Source: Streptomyces syringium (GTDB taxonomy: Bacteria; Actinomycetota; Actinomycetes; Streptomycetales; Streptomycetaceae). Taken from it: a stretch of DNA of 64,000 bases. Where the stretch lies: positions 4,609,501 through 4,673,500 of the forward strand of contig NZ_JAGIOH010000001.1 of assembly GCF_017876625.1 (NCBI RefSeq), in the 5' to 3' direction. The notes under the pieces are model-generated. The model was not told the DNA's origin, did not search any database, and was given only the letters and a program-made list of their open reading frames with translations. The first letter of the stretch is position 1. Each line of letters opens with the position of its first letter. Both the position numbers and the translations under genes were made by a program. Below, one piece after another: positions 32,592 to 40,483 of this stretch.

Positions 32592-32617
32592 GGGGCCCGT
32601 ACGTGCGTACGGGCCCC
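32592..32617. terminator. pcrA terminator
   Basis: A perfect palindrome with 12-bp arms (GGGGCCCGTACG) around TG lies 36 bases after pcrA and ahead of the convergent M23 gene, so it can serve both strands. Confidence 0.8.
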
Positions 32618-32682
32618 TTGATCGATCGACGGAATCGGTCGGCCGGCCGGGCGTGTCGGTTACGCCGGACGGGTTGTCGCGG

Positions 32683-34257
32683 CTATGTCGGGTCGAGGCC
32701 CTGGCCGCGCAGCCACGGCAGCGGGTCGACGGCGTGGCCGCCCGGCCGTACCTCGAAGTGCAGGTGCGGCCCGGTGGAGTTGCCGGAGCTGCCGGAGTAG
32801 GCGATGACGTCCCCGGCCTTGACCGGGCCGGACCGCAGCTTGGTGCTGCTCAGGTGGCAGTACCAGGTCTCGACGCCCTCGGGTGAGGTCACTATGGCCA
32901 TGTTTCCGTAGGCCACGTTGTACTGCGTGCGGACGGTGCCGTCGGTGGCGGCCATGACGGGGGTGCCGTAGCCGACGGGGAAGTCGATGCCGGTGTGCGT
33001 CGACATCCAGTTGATGCCCGCCTGGCCGTAGTAGGCGCTGAGCCCGTGCTGGGCCACGGGCAGTGCGAACTTCGGGCGCTCGGCCTCCTTGCGGGCCGCC
33101 TCCGCCGCCTTGCGCTTGCGCTCTTCCTCCTGGCGGGCCTTGAGGTCGATGCGCTCCTGGGTGCGGCTTGCGCGGCTGGCGAAGTCGTCGGCGCCCTTGC
33201 TGAGGCTCGCGAGCTGGGTGTCCAGCTTGTTGTTGGCCATGGCGGGCTTGATGGCCGAGGGGTCCGGGGCGGTGGCCGCCTGGGTCTGCTTGGTGTCGCT
33301 CTGTCCGCCGGTGGAGACGGAGGCGGCGGCGATACCCGCGACGCCCATGACGGCGACCGAGGGCACGGCGACGGTCAGCAGCGCCTTGCGGCGCGGTCGG
33401 TAACCGGCCTTGGCGGGCGCGCCCTTGCGGCGGCTGCGGCCCTGGCCGCTCCGCGTCTCCTCGGGTGCGTCCTCGGGCCGGTCGTCCCGGCGCGGCGGTG
33501 CGGTCACCGCTTCCATGGTCCGGGTCTCGGCGTCGGCGACGACGCGGGGCCCGGGCTCCGTGCCCGCTGGGGTGCCGGAGCCGAAGCCCTCGTCGAACCC
33601 GTCGCCGAAGCCCGTGTCGTAGCCGCTGTCGGCGCCCGGCGCGGTCAGGTCCGCGAGACCGAGGTCGGTCATGACGGTCGCGTCGTGCGGGGTCTCGTGC
33701 GGCTGTTGCTGCGGGGCCTCGTGGCCGTGATCGAGGCCGGCTCCGTGCGTTGCGTCAGGGTTCGTGTAGGCGCTGGTGTCCCACGTCTGCGTCTGACCGC
33801 TCATGTCCCATTGGCCGGAGGCGTCCCAGCCCTGGAACTGCCCGGACGTGTCCCACGTCTGGGTCTGGGGGTGCTCCTGGCCCGGAAACGCCGACTGGGG
33901 CTGGAACTGGTCCTGTGTGTGCCCGGCCGTGTCCCACTGACCCGAGGTGTCGTACGAGCTGCCCGCACCCCAGGCGTTCGCGTCCCACTGGCCGGTCGTG
34001 GTGGTGTCCCACTGCCCGGTCTGCTGCGCGGTGCCGCTGAAGTCCCAGGTCTGGGTCTGGCCGGTGACCCCCCACTGACTGGTGGTGTCCCATTGGCCTG
34101 TGGTGTCCCACTGCCCGGTGTCATAGCCGCCATAGGGGGCATAACCCTGCTGGGTGCCCTGCTGCTCATACGCCGGGTAATGCCCGTAAGGCTCGGGAGT
34201 GGGAACGGTCGGGGTTGGGCCCGCCGACGGGTGACGGTCGTTCACCACCACTTCCAT
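32683..34257 (-). CDS. M23 (LytM) metallopeptidase with Trp-rich repeat N-terminus
   Basis: The 524-residue protein starts with a cytoplasmic region of about 180 residues rich in Gln, Trp, Thr and Gly, built from irregular TGQWDT/TQTWDTSGQ units. An Arg-rich stretch (PRRKALLTVAVPSVAVMGVA) forms a membrane anchor at about residues 295-320. A coiled coil (RTQERIDLKARQEEERKRK) follows, then the LytM domain with HTGIDFPVGYGTPV, WYCHLSS and GPHLHFEVRPGG carrying zinc ligands. It should hydrolyse peptidoglycan cross-bridges outside the cell. GAGGCG lies five bases before the ATG at 34257. A leader hairpin (34338-34384) precedes it. Confidence 0.9.
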   Translation of the reverse strand: MEVVVNDRHPSAGPTPTVPTPEPYGHYPAYEQQGTQQGYAPYGGYDTGQWDTTGQWDTTSQWGVTGQTQTWDFSGTAQQTGQWDTTTTGQWDANAWGAGSSYDTSGQWDTAGHTQDQFQPQSAFPGQEHPQTQTWDTSGQFQGWDASGQWDMSGQTQTWDTSAYTNPDATHGAGLDHGHEAPQQQPHETPHDATVMTDLGLADLTAPGADSGYDTGFGDGFDEGFGSGTPAGTEPGPRVVADAETRTMEAVTAPPRRDDRPEDAPEETRSGQGRSRRKGAPAKAGYRPRRKALLTVAVPSVAVMGVAGIAAASVSTGGQSDTKQTQAATAPDPSAIKPAMANNKLDTQLASLSKGADDFASRASRTQERIDLKARQEEERKRKAAEAARKEAERPKFALPVAQHGLSAYYGQAGINWMSTHTGIDFPVGYGTPVMAATDGTVRTQYNVAYGNMAIVTSPEGVETWYCHLSSTKLRSGPVKAGDVIAYSGSSGNSTGPHLHFEVRPGGHAVDPLPWLRGQGLDPT

Positions 34258-34337
34258 TTCGCCTCGGCAGCAGGTGAATTAGCGGCGACTGTACCCGGCG
34301 GTACGGGACGGCGACAATCTTCGTCACGTTTCGATCC

Positions 34338-34384
34338 CTCGGGGTCCGGGCATTTGGCCGCCTTTCGGTGGACTGAACCCCGAG
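34338..34384 (-). promoter_or_regulatory. Hairpin in leader of M23 peptidase gene
   Basis: CTCGGGGT and ACCCCGAG form the base of a 47-base hairpin about 80 bases upstream of the M23 start. A TTCGA-N7-TCGAA inverted repeat lies further upstream at 34399-34415. These may be regulatory; no match to a known riboswitch was recognised. Confidence 0.35.
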
Positions 34385-34473
34385 TAATAGGTTTGACGTT
34401 CGATATATGTTCGAAATGATGGGCCGATTGTGCGAGGAAACTGCCGGTCGGCCGGGTGATCCGGGTCAGGGGG

Positions 34474-35349
34474 TCAGGCGACCGAGGACGTTCCCGTGGC
34501 GTCGGCCACCGCTTCCTCGGCGGCCAGCGCCTGCCGGATGCCGGCCGCGATCGCCCAGTGGACCGGCAGCGCGAGATGCCCGACGCCGCTCACCCGGACA
34601 TTGCGCGCCGACAGGTCCGGATGATCGATTCGCGCCGTCTCCACCGGGACCATGATTTGGTCCAGGTCGCTCCAGAAGGCGATGAAATGCGTACCGCAAT
34701 CGGGGGCGGGCCGGGACAACTCCGCGATGACCTCCGAATCGGGCCGCATCTGCCGCACGAGCGGGTGTGCGGACATCAGAGGCGCCACGGTCGTGCCGCG
34801 GTGCGGAGTGCCGAGCGTGACGAGGGTGCGGACCCGGGTGTCCCCGCCGAGCCGCTGGACGTAGTAGCGGGCGATCAGACCGCCGAGGCTGTGCCCCACG
34901 ATGTCGATCCGCTCCTGGTCGGTGCGCCCGCAGATCTCCTCGATGTGCCCCCCGAGCACCGTGGCCGCCGTGCGGAGGTCGCCGGTCAGGGGCGAGTAGT
35001 TGAGGGAGGAGACCTGCGACCAGCCGTGCCGCCGCAGCGAACGGCGCAGCAGGACGAAGACCGAGCGGTTGTCGATGAAGCCGTGCAGAAGGAGCACGGG
35101 TGGGTGGTGCGGCTCGGCCGGTGCGGTCGCTGGTGACGGTGCGGTTGTCGGTGGGGGTGCCGGTGAGGGTGGTGCGGGGGGTGGGGGCGCGGGCGGTACG
35201 GGCAGGGGAGGCGGGCGGCGCTCCTGCGTCAGGCCGGTCGGATAGAGCAGCAGATGACCCGCGAGGATCAGCAGCTCCCACACCGTGGACCGCACCAGCG
35301 CCGCCGAAGGGCGAACGAGGGTGGGGAAGAAAAAGGGCAGGGCCCCCAT
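34474..35349 (-). CDS. Alpha/beta-fold lipase-like hydrolase, membrane-anchored
   Basis: The 291-residue protein starts MGALPFFFPTLVRP with a hydrophobic segment (TVWELLILAGHLLLYPTGL) that should anchor it, then a Pro/Ala linker. The hydrolase domain opens PPVLLLHGFIDNRSVFVLLR. Nucleophile Ser154 lies in IDIVGHSLGGLIARYYVQ; TLVTLGTPHRGT is typical of triacylglycerol lipases. Acid and His lie near FWSDLDQIMVP and VSGVGHLALP. The ATG at 35349 has a near-ideal AGGAGG site; a longer frame to 35541 is disfavoured. It probably hydrolyses lipid esters outside the membrane. Confidence 0.88.
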   Translation of the reverse strand: MGALPFFFPTLVRPSAALVRSTVWELLILAGHLLLYPTGLTQERRPPPLPVPPAPPPPAPPSPAPPPTTAPSPATAPAEPHHPPVLLLHGFIDNRSVFVLLRRSLRRHGWSQVSSLNYSPLTGDLRTAATVLGGHIEEICGRTDQERIDIVGHSLGGLIARYYVQRLGGDTRVRTLVTLGTPHRGTTVAPLMSAHPLVRQMRPDSEVIAELSRPAPDCGTHFIAFWSDLDQIMVPVETARIDHPDLSARNVRVSGVGHLALPVHWAIAAGIRQALAAEEAVADATGTSSVA

Positions 35350-35735
35350 GGCCGACCTCCTGAACTGCGCACAGCAGGCGGCTCCGTCCCCCGTGTGCAC
35401 TCCTGGCGGCTGCGCGGCGCCGCTCGTCGCACCGCCCGCCGTGCGGCCGGGCGGGGCGGATACCACTGCGACCGCACCGCGGCTACCGTCGCGACCACCG
35501 CGCCCGGCGGTCCCGGCGACCCGTGCGGCCGGACGGCCCACCGGACGCGGAGACGCGGGCGCGGTGCGTAGCGAACGTGTCGAACTGTCGAACGTGATGT
35601 CCCACGTGTGATTTCCCCCTCGCTCTCCTCCGTGAAACGGCGGGTTGCGGGATGCTGGCGATAACGTTCGTTCACTTCCCCGGCCTCCGGGCCCGGGACC
35701 TCGGCCGGTGACGGCAGTCGTAGATGGAGGCAGTG
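35350..35735. promoter_or_regulatory. Divergent promoter region with CGAAC direct repeats
   Basis: No gene is seen. CGAAC occurs at 35572, 35581 and 35589 (CGAACGTG, CGAACTG, CGAACGTG), spaced eight to nine bases. TAACGT at about 35662 may be a -10 element for the B12-binding gene. The left half should hold the lipase promoter. Confidence 0.35.
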
Positions 35736-36143
<408 letters not shown>

Positions 36144-36209
36144 TCATCCGGACCGTTCGGCTTTGACGGGTGCCCGGCCCCGCGCGGCGGGGGCGGGCGC
36201 TCAAGCCCG

Positions 36210-37802
36210 CTACCCCGCGAGCTCCGCCCGCATCGTGGCGCGCAGTCGCAGCGTGCCGACGAGGCGTTGGAAGGCCTCGGCCCAGTAGCCGACGGCGCCG
36301 GGGGCGCCCGTGCCGTCCTCGGGGTCGTCGGGGAGGGCGGTGAGGACCTCCAGACGGTCGGCCTCGGCCGGGTCGAGGCAGCGCTCGGCCAGGCCCATCA
36401 CGCCGCTGAAGCTCCAGGGGTAGCTGCCCGCGTCCCGGGCGATGTCGAGGGCGTCGACGACCGCCCTTCCCAGTGGCTCCGCCCATGGCACCGCGCAGAC
36501 CCCGAGCAGCCGGAACGCCTCCGACAGCCCGTGGGTGGCGATGAACTCCGCCACCCACTCCGCCCGTTCCGCCGGGGGCAGCGCGGACAGCAGCTTCGCG
36601 GGGTCCCGCCACGAGGAGCCCTCGGGGGCGGGCGGTGACGTCGCCGGGCCGAGCAGCGCCCGCGACCATTCCCCGTCCCGCTGCCGGACCGCCGCCCGGC
36701 ACCACGCGGCGTGCAGGTCCGGCTGCCAGCCGTCGGCGACGGGCAGCGCCACGGCCTCGGCCGCGCCGGTGACCCCGAACCGCTCGCACCACGTGTCCAG
36801 CGGTGTCGCCTCCACCAGCTGGCTCAGCCACCACGACCGCTCGCCCCGCCCCGACGGCGGTTTGGCGACGATGCCGTCCCGCTGCATACCGCCGTCGCAC
36901 TCGTGCGGAGCCTCGACGGCGATGCGCGGCGCGTCGGCCCCCGTGCGGTCGAGGCCGACGCAGGAGCGGGCCCGCTCGGCCATCCGTGCCGCGAGCGCGG
37001 AGCCGGGGAGGGCGGACAGCAGCTCGGCGGCGGTGGCCCGCACATTGCGGCTGCGGTCGGACAGGGCCTGTTCGAGGAAGGGTTCGTCGGCGAGGGACAG
37101 TTCCTCGCGCAGGGAGTCCAGGAACATCAACCGGTCCTCGGCCCGCTCCCTCGGCCATGTCGTGGCGAGCAGCTCCCGTGCACCGGCCGGATCGTGGCGC
37201 CGTACGGACGACAGGAGGGCGACCCGCTCGGAGAACAGCCCCTCCTGCCAGACCCGTTGCACCGCCCCCACGTCGGAGGGGCGGGTGCCGGGTGCGGGCG
37301 CCGGGCCGCCGCGCAGCGCGTACTTCCACTGCGGGTTGAGCCGGGCCAGCCACAGCGCGCGGGGCCCGGCGAGCACGAGCGCCTGCGGGCGCAGGTCCGA
37401 GCGGGCCCGGGCCGCGTCGAGCAGGGCGGGCAGCAGCGCGGCGGGCGCCCGGTACCCGTGGCCGTTGGCGGCGGCCAGCCACTGCGGCAGCAACTCCAGG
37501 AGGTCGGGCGCGGAGCCCCGCCGCCCGGCACCGCCGCCGGGTCCGGCCCGGTCGGCGAGCAGCAGCTCCAGGCGCCGCCGGGCGGCGGGCGGCAGCGACG
37601 GCCGTGGGTCCTCGGGCGCGGCCTCGGGGAGCTCCCTGGCGGCGACCGGCAACAGCCCGGCGCGCCGCTGCACCGTACGCAGCGCGGCGGCGTCCAGCAG
37701 CGCCGCGGCGGCGTCCTGGCCGGGGCGCGGCCGGGTGGGCGGAGTGCGCCGCTCGGTGCCGAGCAGGGCCGCGGTGACGAGCTCGTCCCAGGTGCTGATC
37801 AT
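36210..37802 (-). CDS. DUF5691 protein of the MoxR-VWA-SWIM module
   Basis: The 530-residue protein is recognised as DUF5691 by its start (MISTWDELVTAALLGTERR) and helical-repeat layout. AARELLATTWPRERAEDRLM, LSLADEPFLEQALSDRS and RNVRATAAELLSALPGSALA read like HEAT-type helices. No enzymatic motif or membrane segment is seen. The ATG at 37802 follows AGGAAGGG. It lies 73 bases after the SWIM gene in the same orientation, within the five-gene MoxR-DUF5682-VWA module. A scaffold role is a reasonable inference from the repeats and context. Confidence 0.8.
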   Translation of the reverse strand: MISTWDELVTAALLGTERRTPPTRPRPGQDAAAALLDAAALRTVQRRAGLLPVAARELPEAAPEDPRPSLPPAARRRLELLLADRAGPGGGAGRRGSAPDLLELLPQWLAAANGHGYRAPAALLPALLDAARARSDLRPQALVLAGPRALWLARLNPQWKYALRGGPAPAPGTRPSDVGAVQRVWQEGLFSERVALLSSVRRHDPAGARELLATTWPRERAEDRLMFLDSLREELSLADEPFLEQALSDRSRNVRATAAELLSALPGSALAARMAERARSCVGLDRTGADAPRIAVEAPHECDGGMQRDGIVAKPPSGRGERSWWLSQLVEATPLDTWCERFGVTGAAEAVALPVADGWQPDLHAAWCRAAVRQRDGEWSRALLGPATSPPAPEGSSWRDPAKLLSALPPAERAEWVAEFIATHGLSEAFRLLGVCAVPWAEPLGRAVVDALDIARDAGSYPWSFSGVMGLAERCLDPAEADRLEVLTALPDDPEDGTGAPGAVGYWAEAFQRLVGTLRLRATMRAELAG

Positions 37803-37875
37803 GAGCTTGCCCTTCCTGTGGAATGTCGCCTGGAATGTCGCCGACCGCCGGGTGGTCCGGTCGGGTGGGGCGTCG

Positions 37876-39255
37876 TCAGAGCGCGACCGGCTCCGGTGCC
37901 CAGGTGGTCAGGGGGGTGAAGCCCCGGTGGCCGCATTCGCCGAAGACCGTCACCGGGGAGCCGCCGGATATCGCAGCGAGCCGCCACAGGCCCATGCGGT
38001 CACCGCACCGGGGGTCGACGGGCAGCGCCGATCCGCCGTGCGCGTCGGCCAACTGCCAGCCCTGCTCGGGGCCCGGAACCGGGGTCACGGCCGAGACGAT
38101 CGCGGGCCATGCCTCCAGCCACGGATCGTCCCGCAGGGCCTCGCCGTAGGCGCGGAGGGCCGCCGCGGCGTCGCCGCCCGCCGGCGCCTCCGGACTGGGC
38201 GCGGGCGCCGCATGGCGGGTGCCCAGCACGGCACGCAAGGGCCGCGCGGCCGGGTAGTAGGCGATGTCCGCGTCCAGAGCGAGCCCGGTGGGCAGGGACA
38301 GCTCGGGTGCCCGTCCGCCCGCCCCGTAGGACAGGAGCAGGGCCGTCCGGCCCGTGGACCGGCCGTGGAGCCAGATCTTCCGGGTGATCAACCGGCCGTC
38401 GTCGCTGTCCTGTTGCGCCAGAACGAGCCAGAGATCGCGGACAGGGGCGGCGGAGGCCAGCAGGGCCGCCGCGTCCGAGGTGATGCCGACCCGGGTGCGC
38501 ACCGTCGCGGCCAGCGCCTCGGGCAGCCGGTCGAGGTGCAGATACCCCTGATTGAGGGTGTGCAGCAAGGCGCACTCCTCCAGCAACCGCGCCGCCCGGT
38601 CGGCACCGGAACCGGTCACGGACGCCAACTCCCGTACCCGCGCGGCCAGCCCCGGGGCCTGCGCGTCGACCATGCGGGCCGCCGTCTCCTCCCACGGCCC
38701 GTACGAGCCGCCGTCAGCGGCGGCGAGGCCGCCCCGCAGCAGGTCGGTGAGCCGCTGCTCCAACTCCGTGGCCCCCGCGGCGATCCGCTGCGCGCGGCGC
38801 TCCGAGCGGCGGCGGGCCGCCTCGGTGTCCACGGCCGCCGGGCCGTCGGCCGGTGTCGGTGGCTCGGCGGCACGCTCCGCGCGCTGCCGCCGCCGCTCCA
38901 GCCACTCCCCGGCCCAGGCGGGCGGCTCGGCGCCCGAGGCGGGGACGGCGTCCTCGCCCTCCGTCCACAGCAACAGCAGGCCCAACGCGTGCTTGCACGG
39001 GAACTTCCGGCTCGGGCACGAGCAGTGGAAGCCGGGCCCCCCGCCGTGCCCGGACAGATCCACGACCGTCCGGTACGGCTTGCTCCCACTGCCCGCGCAC
39101 TCCCCCCAGACCGCGCCCGCGTCCCCTGTCGTGCGCGCCCCCGCGGCCGACCACGGGCCGGGCGCCGCGAGCTTGGCGCCTGCCTTGCGTGATGCGGCGT
39201 CAGGAGCCAGCGCGAGCACCTGTTCCGCCGTCCAGCGTTCCCCCTGCGGATTCAT
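37876..39255 (-). CDS. SWIM zinc-finger protein of the MoxR-VWA module
   Basis: The 459-residue protein has a SWIM zinc finger at about residues 76-89: FHCSCPSRKFPCKHAL, giving the CxCxnCxH ligands. The region before it (YRTVVDLSGHGGGPG) is the usual strand pair. The long C-terminal half is helical, with Trp-rich strands near WPAIVSAVTPVPGPEQGWQL. Relatives sit beside AAA+ and VWA genes, as does YehQ of E. coli. TAGCGT lies seven bases before the ATG at 39255 without a ribosome-binding site, so the mRNA is probably leaderless. An upstream in-frame start at 39285 would overlap the divergent repeat. Confidence 0.85.
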   Translation of the reverse strand: MNPQGERWTAEQVLALAPDAASRKAGAKLAAPGPWSAAGARTTGDAGAVWGECAGSGSKPYRTVVDLSGHGGGPGFHCSCPSRKFPCKHALGLLLLWTEGEDAVPASGAEPPAWAGEWLERRRQRAERAAEPPTPADGPAAVDTEAARRRSERRAQRIAAGATELEQRLTDLLRGGLAAADGGSYGPWEETAARMVDAQAPGLAARVRELASVTGSGADRAARLLEECALLHTLNQGYLHLDRLPEALAATVRTRVGITSDAAALLASAAPVRDLWLVLAQQDSDDGRLITRKIWLHGRSTGRTALLLSYGAGGRAPELSLPTGLALDADIAYYPAARPLRAVLGTRHAAPAPSPEAPAGGDAAAALRAYGEALRDDPWLEAWPAIVSAVTPVPGPEQGWQLADAHGGSALPVDPRCGDRMGLWRLAAISGGSPVTVFGECGHRGFTPLTTWAPEPVAL

Positions 39256-39270
39256 GTCGACGACGCTAGG

Positions 39271-39336
39271 CCCACCCACTGACAATCGCTCTGACCAGCG
39301 GATTCCCGCTGCCGAGGCCGATTGTCAGTGGGTGGG
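39271..39336. promoter_or_regulatory. 18-bp perfect inverted repeat between divergent module arms
   Basis: CCCACCCACTGACAATCG at 39271-39288 is repeated as its exact complement at 39319-39336, with 30 bases between. It occupies the divergent promoter region of the SWIM and MoxR genes, placing one arm close to each start. This is the geometry of a shared operator or of two mirror-image promoters. Confidence 0.7.
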
Positions 39337-39382
39337 TGCAAGGTGGTTCACGTATCCCGGAGCCGCACGACGAGGGGGACTT

Positions 39383-40483
39383 GTGACCGTGCCCGGAATT
39401 GAGACCGAAGCCCTGCGACCGCACGCGGAGGACGCCTTCGCCGAGGAGCTGAGGGCCCTGGCGGCGGCCGACGACCGGCCCCGGCCCGAGCGTTGGCGGA
39501 TGTCGCCGTGGGCCGTCGCCACGTATCTGCTCGGCGGCACATTGCCCGACGGCACCGTCATCACACCGAAGTACGTCGGCCCGCGCCGCATCGTCGAAGT
39601 CGCCGTCACCACGCTCGCCACCGACCGGGCGCTGCTCCTGCTCGGCGTGCCCGGCACCGCCAAGACCTGGGTGTCCGAGCACCTGGCCGCCGCCGTCAGC
39701 GGCGACTCCACCCTCCTCGTCCAAGGCACGGCGGGCACACCGGAGGAGGCGATCCGCTACGGGTGGAACTACGCCCGGCTCCTCGCCCACGGCCCCAGCC
39801 GGGACGCGCTCGTGCCCAGCCCCGTCATGCGCGCCATGGCCGAGGGCAGGACGGCGCGCGTCGAGGAGCTGACCCGGATCCCGGCCGACGTGCAGGACAC
39901 GCTCATCACCATCCTGTCCGAGAAGACCCTGCCGATCCCCGAGCTGGGCCAGGAGGTGCAGGCCGTGCGCGGATTCAATCTGATCGCCACGGCCAACGAC
40001 CGGGACCGCGGCGTCAACGAACTCTCCAGCGCGCTGCGCCGCCGCTTCAACACCGTCGTTCTGCCCCTGCCCGCCACCGCCGATGCCGAGGTCGACATCG
40101 TCGCCCGCCGCGTCGACCAGATCGGCCGGTCGCTGGACCTGCCCGCCGGCCCCGAGGGGCTCGACGAGATCCGGCGCGTCGTCACCGTCTTCCGCGAGCT
40201 GCGCGACGGCGTCACCACCGACGGGCGTACGAAGCTCAAGTCGCCCTCGGGCACGCTCTCCACCGCCGAGGTGATCTCCGTCGTGACCGGTGGCCTGGCG
40301 CTCGCCGTGCACTTCGGCGACGGCGTGCTGCGCGCGGGCGACGTGGCGGCCGGGATCCTCGGCGCGGTCGTCCGCGACCCGGCGGCGGACCGGCTCGTCT
40401 GGCAGGAGTACCTGGAGGCGGTCGTCCGCGAGCGGGACGGCTGGAAGGACTTCTACCGCGCGTGCCGCGAGGTCTCCGTATGA
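39383..40483 (+). CDS. MoxR-type AAA+ ATPase
   Basis: The 366-residue protein has Walker A GVPGTAKT at about 88-95. The Walker-B-like region is ARVEELTRIPADVQDTL, sensor 1 is FNLIATANDRDRGVNELSSA, and the arginine finger region is LRRRFNTVVLPLP. A helical lid with VISVVTGGLALAVHFG ends the protein. MoxR ATPases act as chaperone-like motors that remodel partners, often together with VWA proteins. The GTG at 39383 follows GAGGGGG. It is coupled by an ATGA overlap to the DUF5682 gene and is the likely motor of the module, equivalent to E. coli YehL by context. Confidence 0.92.
   Translation: MTVPGIETEALRPHAEDAFAEELRALAAADDRPRPERWRMSPWAVATYLLGGTLPDGTVITPKYVGPRRIVEVAVTTLATDRALLLLGVPGTAKTWVSEHLAAAVSGDSTLLVQGTAGTPEEAIRYGWNYARLLAHGPSRDALVPSPVMRAMAEGRTARVEELTRIPADVQDTLITILSEKTLPIPELGQEVQAVRGFNLIATANDRDRGVNELSSALRRRFNTVVLPLPATADAEVDIVARRVDQIGRSLDLPAGPEGLDEIRRVVTVFRELRDGVTTDGRTKLKSPSGTLSTAEVISVVTGGLALAVHFGDGVLRAGDVAAGILGAVVRDPAADRLVWQEYLEAVVRERDGWKDFYRACREVSV

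Noticed and set aside
34399..34415. LexA-type SOS box upstream of the M23 gene
   Set aside because: TTCGA-N7-TCGAA is an inverted repeat, but the spacing and bases do not fit the CGAAC-N4-GTTCG pattern.
36442..39192. Long rightward frame opposite DUF5691 and SWIM genes
   Set aside because: Composition is Ser/Arg/Gly-rich shadow sequence, and the leftward frames carry a zinc finger and consistent family features.
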